Shown here: piece after piece, positions 1 to 4,906 of the stretch
Numbering within the stretch: position 1 is the first letter of the stretch
How the letters are laid out: each line of letters begins with the position of its first letter
Assembly: GCA_003661185.1 (NCBI GenBank)
Contig: QMVQ01000047.1
Coordinates: 1 to 9,417 of the forward strand
Direction of reading: 5' to 3'
Length of the DNA: 9,417 bases
From: Candidatus Alkanophagales archaeon
Lineage (GTDB): Archaea; Halobacteriota; Syntropharchaeia; Alkanophagales; B39-G2
The notes under the pieces: generated by a model
Seen by the model: only the letters and a program-made list of their open reading frames with translations
Told to the model about the DNA's origin: nothing
Database searches by the model: none
Translations under genes and position numbers: made by a program

Positions 1-148
1 CGGCACCGCGGCTTAAATTTGTGACGCGGGAAGCTGCCACCGGAGATTAAAAGTAACCGGACCTGAGAGTGGGACGGGACACGTGCTACACACCCGTTGC
101 CGAGGCTCGTGAGCGGAATGTCGGTAAGGGACTTAAGTGCTACCTCAA
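1..148. other. Left-edge segment without a confident gene
   Basis: No complete gene is visible. A plus-strand frame open from the edge (codons from position 3) ends at TAA 48-50 and could be the last 15 residues of a gene lying to the left, but that is too short to identify. The rest is the space beyond the 3' end of the minus-strand FmdE-domain gene. It contains short inverted repeats: CCGCG at 6-10 with CGCGG at 25-29, ACGGG at 74-78 with CCCGT at 93-97, and GCTC/GAGC at 105-114. These could form small RNA hairpins, but I cannot match the segment to a known tRNA, rRNA, SRP or RNase P RNA. Confidence 0.3.
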
Positions 149-562
149 TTACTCTGCGAAAATATCAAAGTCGAATAGTTGTTTTTCATCCTTGAACAGC
201 ACGTCCTTAGCAACCGCCTCGCCGCTTTCCCTCTTCATCTTCGCTCTAATTTCCCTCAAAGCTTCCTTCTTCACCTTTATCCCTAAAAGCTTAGAGTCCT
301 TCTTGAAAACAATCTTAGGCGTCCCCTCGCACCACTTCACTTTCAAATTTCCCCTCCCCACGGTGCAGCCCGTCGAAACTTGTATTCCGTCGATGATACA
401 CGACGCCGGCGGCTTGCTATCTGTCTCCACGACGACGCTCAGCTCGTATTTCGCAGCTCCGAGCCTTTCCAACGCAAAAAGCCCCATCTTCAAGCCTAAA
501 ACGAGAAAAGGCCCCAAGTGCCCGTGGAATTCCACTGCTCTCTTTACGAGTCTCGAGTCCAC
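149..562 (-). CDS. Stand-alone FmdE-domain protein
   Basis: This 137-residue protein matches the N-terminal domain of the FmdE family, named after a protein that accompanies formylmethanofuran dehydrogenase. The signature HGHLGPF is at residues 13-19, and the conserved Cys/Asp segment follows, with Cys55, Asp58 and Cys66 in a context ending TGCTVGRGNL (64-73). Full FmdE proteins are commonly near 200 residues and end in a cysteine-rich zinc ribbon. This one stops after the first domain and has no C-terminal Cys cluster, so a core role in formylmethanofuran dehydrogenase is unlikely and the true function is unknown. The start is GTG at 562-560. A GAGGGGTG ribosome binding site just upstream overlaps the TGA of the DHH gene, which lies 11 nt away, so the two are probably co-transcribed and translationally coupled. 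Confidence 0.85.
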   Translation of the reverse strand: MDSRLVKRAVEFHGHLGPFLVLGLKMGLFALERLGAAKYELSVVVETDSKPPASCIIDGIQVSTGCTVGRGNLKVKWCEGTPKIVFKKDSKLLGIKVKKEALREIRAKMKRESGEAVAKDVLFKDEKQLFDFDIFAE

Positions 563-573
563 TTTCGCACCCC

Positions 574-1629
574 TCAGAAATTACGGGTTAAAAACTCCTT
601 TAAACTCCTGAGAAAGTCAGTTCCTACGTCCGGCGACGCCACGACCCCGACGACTTCCGGCTTTCCGCCTGCTGAGCATCCTTTTGCTCTACAAAGCTGG
701 ATGAGCGGCGTCAGGTCGAGGGCAAGGTGCGTCCGCACGTAAATTTGGACGAAGCTGTCCTGCTCTCGCTCCATTTCGAAACCCCTATTCACGACGACGA
801 CAATTTTCTCGGGGTTTGCAGCCGCAAGTCGCCTCGTCACCGCCGAGATTATGTGGAGACGGGTGTCCAACTCGCAGATTAAAACGTTACATCCGCTTGC
901 AGTTTTGATCTCCTGCTTTTGCTGCTCATTACATCCTGAAACGCACTTCTCAATCTCCGCCCGCACATTTTCAGCTCTTTCACGCCATTCCTTTACTTTC
1001 AGCACGTCTTGAGGCTTCTCAGCCTCCAGAAGTTTAAGGACGGCATCCTCAACGCACTCGTTGCATCCGACTCGGTAATTCGAGTCAACAAGCTCTACAA
1101 CATGCAAAAATTCCTCAAAGCTCATATTCACGCCGTCTAAAAACCTTTTAACATCTTGATAAGCTTTTGTCTTTTTTATCCCCCCCTCAAGGTCGCCAAC
1201 TGCCCCCAAGACTTTTAGGAATTCGCAATGCGGCAATGTTACGTAATTGCGGAAATGCTCAGCCAGCAGCCATGACGCCGACGGATACTTCTCTCTGCTT
1301 TCCCCCTTAATAATCGGATTCACGTGCGTCACGCTCGCCTCTTGGATTTCTTCTTGGACGTGATGGTCGAAAATCCACAGCTCCTCAGCGCCGACGAACC
1401 TCTTTAAACGCAAAACTTCTTCCTTAGGAAAGCATATGTCTGCAAAAATCACTAAATCATAGTCTCCTTGCAGGCGCAAGCTCTTAAGCGAGTAGATGCC
1501 AATTTTCGGCGTAACATTCGTTATTTTCGCAGGTGGCTCGCCGAAGACGCCACGTCGCAGCAGAAGATAAAGGAGCGCTGCGGAACTTATGCCGTCGGCA
1601 TCCCAGTGATGAACTATTAGGCAACGCAT
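574..1629 (-). CDS. DHH-family phosphoesterase (RecJ/NrnA-like)
   Basis: This is a predicted soluble metal-dependent phosphoesterase of the DHH superfamily, which includes RecJ nucleases and NrnA-type oligonucleotide/pAp phosphatases. With the ATG at 1629 the protein has 351 residues. The metal-binding motifs appear in order: HHWDADG (7-13), Asp64 in IFADIC, DHH at 88-90, and Asp146 in the GDLEGG segment. A DHHA1-like substrate domain follows, but its usual GGH motif reads GGK (321-323). The substrate cannot be deduced: nanoRNA, pAp and cyclic dinucleotide intermediates are all possible. An in-frame TTG at 1635 exists, but ATG 1629 places the conserved N-terminal strand directly at the start. 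No Shine-Dalgarno sequence precedes it and a TATA-like element lies about 30 nt upstream, suggesting a leaderless mRNA. It heads a two-gene unit with the FmdE-domain protein. Confidence 0.88.
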   Translation of the reverse strand: MRCLIVHHWDADGISSAALLYLLLRRGVFGEPPAKITNVTPKIGIYSLKSLRLQGDYDLVIFADICFPKEEVLRLKRFVGAEELWIFDHHVQEEIQEASVTHVNPIIKGESREKYPSASWLLAEHFRNYVTLPHCEFLKVLGAVGDLEGGIKKTKAYQDVKRFLDGVNMSFEEFLHVVELVDSNYRVGCNECVEDAVLKLLEAEKPQDVLKVKEWRERAENVRAEIEKCVSGCNEQQKQEIKTASGCNVLICELDTRLHIISAVTRRLAAANPEKIVVVVNRGFEMEREQDSFVQIYVRTHLALDLTPLIQLCRAKGCSAGGKPEVVGVVASPDVGTDFLRSLKEFLTRNF

Positions 1630-1654
1630 TGTCAACGCCGTTTAAAACTTAGTC

Positions 1655-1663
1655 TAATTTAAA
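1655..1663 (-). promoter_or_regulatory. TATA-like element for the DHH/FmdE unit
   Basis: Reading on the minus strand, TTTAAATTA is centred about 30 nt upstream of the DHH ATG at 1629, the usual distance between an archaeal TATA box and a start site close to the first codon. It lies in the intergenic region shared with the divergent VanZ gene. A second TTTTAAA at 1641-1647 lies too close to the ATG to serve. Confidence 0.45.
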
Positions 1664-1669
1664 GAAAGC

Positions 1670-1677
1670 TTTTTAAA
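1670..1677 (+). promoter_or_regulatory. TATA-like element for the VanZ/DUF1616 unit
   Basis: TTTTTAAA is centred about 27 nt before the ATG at 1700, consistent with a leaderless or near-leaderless transcript. The GGGGGT run directly abutting the ATG is too close to act as a normal ribosome binding site, which supports the leaderless reading. Confidence 0.45.
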
Positions 1678-1699
1678 CACACTGAGTATTCATGGGGGT

Positions 1700-2155
1700 A
1701 TGGGGCGGCTAACTAAGTCTCATGTGTTTGTAGCTCTGACGTGCGCATACGCAGCATTCTTATTTTACTTGTCGTCGCTACCATCGCCTCCGCAGCCCTG
1801 GGACTGGCAGTTTTTGTATAAGTTTGCTGCCCTGCTTGAAGATTGGGGCGTTAGCTTTCTCGTATATCCTTTTTACATAGCATATAAGCATCCTGATAAG
1901 TTTGCACACACCATCCTGTATATGGGCTTTGGCTTGTTACTGTATCTCACATTGAGGGCAAGGAGCAGCGTTCCCCGTGCGGCGGCACTCTCGCTGCTCA
2001 TCGGCACGTTTTATGGCGCTACTGACGAATTCCATCAGAGTTTCGTACCTTATCGCTCTGCAAACGCCATGGATTTGCTCGCTGACGTCGTAGGTTTGCT
2101 GCTGGCACAATTGCTCATTTTTATATACCTCGGCATTAAAAAGATGTGGGGGTGA
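1700..2155 (+). CDS. VanZ-family membrane protein
   Basis: This 151-residue integral membrane protein belongs to the VanZ-like family, named after the teicoplanin-resistance protein; most members have no defined function. The family signatures are clear: DKFAH (66-70), then DEFHQSFVPYR (109-119) and Asp125/Asp129 leading into the last membrane segment. Hydrophobic segments lie near residues 8-27, 71-86, 94-108 and 126-145. The gene starts at ATG 1700; an ATG at 1692 is out of frame. It is followed after 4 nt by the DUF1616 gene, with the GGTGA binding site for that gene overlapping its own stop codon, so the two are almost certainly translated together. A role in the cell envelope or in surface glycolipids is a guess from the membrane location only. 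Confidence 0.88.
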   Translation: MGRLTKSHVFVALTCAYAAFLFYLSSLPSPPQPWDWQFLYKFAALLEDWGVSFLVYPFYIAYKHPDKFAHTILYMGFGLLLYLTLRARSSVPRAAALSLLIGTFYGATDEFHQSFVPYRSANAMDLLADVVGLLLAQLLIFIYLGIKKMWG

Positions 2156-2159
2156 GCGG

Positions 2160-2486
2160 ATGCTTTCTGCGATTCTGAGTGCCCTACGCATAATTTTTGG
2201 GCTTATCTTCCTGCTATTCGTGCCGGGCTACGCACTGACGCTGGCGCTTTTTCCGAGGAAGGAGGAAATAACCCTAATTGAGCGCGTAGGCTTTGCGGGC
2301 GTGTTGAGCATCGTCGCCGACATCCTCACAACGCTCTTTATAGATTTAGTTTTAGGCATACCGACAACCGCCATTAACATAGTCATCGCTCTTCTCTGCC
2401 TGACGGCGCTGGCGCTGCTCATTTGGAGGTTAGAACTACTTTTTATGAAGCTGCTCGAGCGGCGAAAGCTTTCAAAAGGGTCTTGA
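2160..2486 (+). CDS. DUF1616-type small membrane protein
   Basis: This 108-residue protein is almost wholly hydrophobic and resembles the N-terminal half of archaeal DUF1616 proteins. It has an Arg-containing first helix, then LFVPGYALTLALFP (19-32), then an ER pair (41-42) before the second helix. Three membrane segments are visible at about 9-30, 43-66 and 70-93, followed by a basic tail. DUF1616 proteins are often longer, with an extracellular C-terminal domain that this one lacks. The function is unknown. The start at ATG 2160 has a GGTGA ribosome binding site at 2151-2155, which contains the stop codon of the VanZ gene, so translational coupling is likely. Confidence 0.75.
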   Translation: MLSAILSALRIIFGLIFLLFVPGYALTLALFPRKEEITLIERVGFAGVLSIVADILTTLFIDLVLGIPTTAINIVIALLCLTALALLIWRLELLFMKLLERRKLSKGS

Positions 2487-2510
2487 ACGTCGCAGACGCT
2501 TGAGAAAGCT
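2467..2510 (+). repeat. Inverted repeat at the end of the DUF1616 gene
   Basis: AGCTTTC (2467-2473) pairs with GAAAGCT (2504-2510) and encloses a second small hairpin, CGTC-GCA-GACG (2488-2498). The structure spans the last codons and the stop of the DUF1616 gene. It could protect or end that transcript before the BshC-like promoter just downstream, but there is no long T run directly after it, so a terminator function is uncertain. Confidence 0.3.
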
Positions 2511-2513
2511 GTC

Positions 2514-2525
2514 AATAAATTTTTA
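2514..2525 (+). promoter_or_regulatory. TATA-like element for the BshC-like/PIG-L genes
   Basis: An A/T-only stretch (AATAAATTTTTA) is centred about 20-27 nt before ATG 2541. Initiation at or just before that ATG would give a leaderless mRNA. It implies that the BshC-like gene has its own promoter, separate from the VanZ/DUF1616 pair. Confidence 0.45.
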
Positions 2526-2540
2526 TGCAAAGCCCTCTTA

Positions 2541-2906
2541 ATGTGTGAAGGAATGCAGAAGTCGGAGCGAGGAGTGAAATTAAGCGAGTTTATTCCGATG
2601 CTTGGTGCTCGCGCCCCTTTGAAAAGCTATCAAGTCAAGAACGTCAAGAGGATAAAAGAGGTTGCCGAGAAGTTTCACAAGGATGTAGGGACTTACGAGT
2701 GCGTGAAGCACGTTCTTAAGAGCGGAGTTGTTGCCAAGGACGTTCTGGTTTTGGAAACAGGACACCAGCCGAATTTCATGCCGTATGCGGGTGTTTGGCG
2801 TAAAGCTTTCCTGCTCGACTTCCTCGCTAAGAAAATTGCCGAAGGTGGCAGGGCGTGCGTCGCAATTTTCGGCTTCGCAGACTATAACTTATGCACTGCG
2901 AAGTGA
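2541..2906 (+). CDS. BshC-like protein, N-terminal part (frameshifted)
   Basis: This is the N-terminal 121 residues of a protein resembling BshC, the enzyme that adds cysteine to glucosaminyl-malate in bacillithiol synthesis. The recognisable block is TGHQPNF (73-79), followed by a helix and then AIFGFADYN (108-116). It parallels the GGQQAG... and FWVAGEDHD blocks of Bacillus BshC. The frame stops at TGA 2904-2906 in mid-domain, and the protein resumes at once in the -1 frame. Inserting one base near 2904-2907 (for example TGG in place of TG) would join the two parts into about 542 residues, close to the roughly 540 of Bacillus BshC. This suggests a sequencing or assembly indel, or a recent inactivating deletion, rather than two natural genes. 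The start is ATG 2541, with ATG 2553 as an alternative; a TATA-like element lies just upstream. Downstream is a BshB-like deacetylase. Confidence 0.72.
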   Translation: MCEGMQKSERGVKLSEFIPMLGARAPLKSYQVKNVKRIKEVAEKFHKDVGTYECVKHVLKSGVVAKDVLVLETGHQPNFMPYAGVWRKAFLLDFLAKKIAEGGRACVAIFGFADYNLCTAK

Positions 2907-4168
2907 ATATACAGAATAGAATACCCTCGGCGACGAAGGACGGCTTTGAGACCATAGGATTCAAAATTTCAGGTAAAGACCGCTGGAAGAGGTTTGACTG
3001 CATATCAAAGCCTTCAGAGGACGAGTGGGCAAGTGCGCTCGAAAGGATTACTGCAGTTTACAAGAAGTGCTGCGATGATGAAAGCATAAAGAACCTTGAA
3101 GCAGTGAAAGAGCTGCTCTGGCGTTGCTACGAATCTGCTAAAAGTTTTTCGGACGTTAATGCATTTTTCCTCTCAAAGGTTTGTAACGAGCTTTGGGGGT
3201 TGGAAGTGTTGTTTTTCAGATATTCTGACGTGCAGCGTGCTGGGATTTTCGTAGAGGAGTGGGAGAAAATAATCTCGCAGCTCTCAAAGTTTAATGAGTT
3301 GCATGACGAAATCGTGCGTGAAAAGGGGTTGGAAGACATAGGATATTGTGGCAGGAACTCCGTTCCTTTTTGGTATCACTGTAGTTGTGGCGGGAAGGTT
3401 CCCCTCTTCATGGACAGCCCCCCTCTCGCTTATGGCGAGTGCCCGGTGTGTGGCGAGATGTATGAGCTGAACCTTGAAAGTTTAAAAGAGCTCTTTGGGA
3501 GCATGAGTCCGAATGCAATTACGAGGAATCTTGTATTTTCGGAGGGTCTGGGTGTTGCACTTTTCATTTCAGGTGCGGGCGGCGGCTTGAGATACGGGCT
3601 CGTCTCCGACGGGATTTCGAAAGAGTTGGGTTTTAACGTGCCGGTGACACTAATGTGGCGTGGCAGAGATTACTACTTGGGAGCTGCGCACAGGGCTGCG
3701 CTAAATGGATTGATGAAAGCCTTCGGGTTGAACCCTGATGACTTTTTAGATGAAGACACGCTCATTTTAAAGGCTGCACGCAAGAGAGAGATGCTTGCGA
3801 GTGAGATAAGGAGTTTAGAGGATGAGCTACGTGTTGAAGGCGGCGGCAAGAGTGCCGTTGTGAAGAAACTTAAGAGATGCAGAGGGCAATACATAAGCAC
3901 GGATACGCAAACTAAGGTTGCCGGCAAGGTTTTCTCGCTCATACCCTCTATTCTTGATGTATTCGTCTCGGTAGGCGTTGAGAGCGTGCCGAAACGCTGG
4001 GAGGCGGCGCTCTCCGAGAGCATAGAAGTCTCAGCCGACGAGTTTTACAGCATCGAGAAGGACGTTGTTTATGGAGATGATAGCGTGCCGCTCATTTATA
4101 GGAGCGTGCAGCGTCTTTACGAGCGGAACAAGGAAATAGACCCCCTAGGCATCCTTAAGCCCGAGTGA
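2891..4168 (+). CDS. BshC-like protein, C-terminal part with zinc-ribbon cysteines
   Basis: This frame continues the preceding one and holds the rest of the BshC-like protein. Homology probably begins around Asn6 rather than at the ATG at 2891, which lies inside the upstream frame. The diagnostic block is SPNAITR (206-212), followed by LFISGAGGGLRY (224-235) and a GF.VP segment. It matches in order the SNNVVTR, FIAGPGE..Y and GF..P elements of Bacillus BshC. Before this block the protein has Cys164, Cys166, Cys184 and Cys187 (HCSCGG and CPVC), a likely zinc ribbon that I do not recall in the Bacillus enzyme. The C-terminal third is charged and helical, as expected for the BshC coiled coil. 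By analogy it would condense cysteine with a deacetylated amino sugar in the cytoplasm, but the acceptor is unknown. If the frameshift is real the gene is inactive. A PIG-L deacetylase follows 29 nt later. Confidence 0.72.
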   Translation: MHCEVNIQNRIPSATKDGFETIGFKISGKDRWKRFDCISKPSEDEWASALERITAVYKKCCDDESIKNLEAVKELLWRCYESAKSFSDVNAFFLSKVCNELWGLEVLFFRYSDVQRAGIFVEEWEKIISQLSKFNELHDEIVREKGLEDIGYCGRNSVPFWYHCSCGGKVPLFMDSPPLAYGECPVCGEMYELNLESLKELFGSMSPNAITRNLVFSEGLGVALFISGAGGGLRYGLVSDGISKELGFNVPVTLMWRGRDYYLGAAHRAALNGLMKAFGLNPDDFLDEDTLILKAARKREMLASEIRSLEDELRVEGGGKSAVVKKLKRCRGQYISTDTQTKVAGKVFSLIPSILDVFVSVGVESVPKRWEAALSESIEVSADEFYSIEKDVVYGDDSVPLIYRSVQRLYERNKEIDPLGILKPE

Positions 4169-4176
4169 GCAAAACC

Positions 4177-4190
4177 AATAAATAATTTTA
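4177..4190 (+). promoter_or_regulatory. TATA-like element for the PIG-L gene
   Basis: The A/T-only stretch AATAAATAATTTTA lies between the BshC-like stop and the PIG-L gene. It is about 25 nt before the GTG at 4204 and about 18 nt before the TTG at 4198, so the deacetylase may have its own leaderless transcript and may begin at the GTG. Confidence 0.4.
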
Positions 4191-4197
4191 ACCAACT

Positions 4198-4833
4198 TTG
4201 CCTGTGTTCGAAAGGATTTTAGTTCTGAGCCCGCATACCGACGATGGCGAGCTGGGATGTGGCGGCAGTCTCGCAAAGTTCATAGAAGGCGGCGGTGAAG
4301 TCTTCTACGTTGCGCTTTCGAGCTGTGAGAAGTCTGTTCCTGAGGGGTTCCCAGAAGACATTTTGAAAAAAGAGGTCAAAAAGGCTACGAAAATATTGGG
4401 CATAAAGAGGGAGAATCTGCTGCTCTTCGAATACGAAGTCCGGGAGTTCCCAAGACTTAGGCAGGAAATATTGGACACGCTTATTGAAATTAGGGCGGAA
4501 ATAAAACCAGATGTCGTCTTCACACCGTCGTCATACGACACGCATCAAGACCACAAAGTGACGAGGGACGAGACGCTGAGGGCGTTCAAGAAATGCACGG
4601 TCTTGGGTTACGAACAACCATGGAACAATATTACGTTCGACACCACGGCTTTTGTGCGGCTTGAGGAGAGGCACATCGAGAAAAAGATAGAGGCTTTGAG
4701 CTGCTATGAATCACAGAAAGCAAGACCTTATTTCAACAGCAGCTTTATAAAGAGCCTCGCAAGGATGAGAGGCGTGCAGATAGATGTCGAATACGCAGAG
4801 GCGTTCGAGGTCATAAGATGGATAATTCATTAA
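4198..4833 (+). CDS. PIG-L/LmbE-family deacetylase (BshB-like)
   Basis: This 211-residue zinc-dependent N-deacetylase belongs to the family that includes BshB, MshB and PIG-L, enzymes that remove acetyl groups from GlcNAc-type conjugates. The metal and catalytic motif SPHTDDGELGCGG (11-23) carries His13, Asp15 and Asp16. The second metal motif THQDH is at 115-119. The family's late CYESQ element is also present. One deviation is Thr in place of the usual Pro in the HPDD motif. The domain is complete at normal length with no signal peptide, so it is cytoplasmic. There is no ATG: TTG 4198 gives the longest form, while GTG 4204 sits at a better distance from the TATA-like element and would shorten the protein by two residues. 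Its place beside a BshC-like gene suggests it makes that enzyme's amino-sugar substrate, as BshB does. This is inference. Confidence 0.88.
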   Translation: MPVFERILVLSPHTDDGELGCGGSLAKFIEGGGEVFYVALSSCEKSVPEGFPEDILKKEVKKATKILGIKRENLLLFEYEVREFPRLRQEILDTLIEIRAEIKPDVVFTPSSYDTHQDHKVTRDETLRAFKKCTVLGYEQPWNNITFDTTAFVRLEERHIEKKIEALSCYESQKARPYFNSSFIKSLARMRGVQIDVEYAEAFEVIRWIIH

Positions 4834-4872
4834 CCCTCAACGCTTAAATCAGCAACGAACGTCACCACCAGC

Positions 4873-4883
4873 AAATTTTAAAT
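4873..4883 (+). promoter_or_regulatory. TATA-like element for the thermosome gene
   Basis: AAATTTTAAAT is centred about 29 nt before ATG 4907 in the 73-nt gap after the PIG-L gene. No Shine-Dalgarno sequence precedes the ATG, so a leaderless or very short leader transcript is likely. Confidence 0.5.
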
Positions 4884-4906
4884 GCAAACATAAGAACCAA
4901 TAAGAG

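Noticed and set aside
3..50. Possible C-terminal 15 residues of a plus-strand gene entering from the left
   Set aside because: The frame is open and plausible but far too short to support a gene call.
51..148. Possible structural RNA with short stems and some rRNA-like words such as CACGTGCTACA
   Set aside because: I could not align it to 16S, 5S, SRP, RNase P RNA or tRNA; the stems are short and scattered. Covariance-model searches would decide.
69..611. A 180-codon plus-strand open frame over the FmdE-domain gene
   Set aside because: The minus-strand frame encodes clear FmdE motifs; the plus-strand product resembles no family and is rich in Ser, Phe and Pro.
1630..1635. TTG at 1635 as the start of the DHH gene
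   Set aside because: It adds only two residues before an ATG that fits the conserved N-terminus and the distance to the TATA-like element.
2904..2906. TGA read as selenocysteine or bypassed in the BshC-like gene
   Set aside because: The downstream homologous sequence is in a different frame, so recoding of the TGA alone would not restore the protein; a one-base indel explains it more simply.
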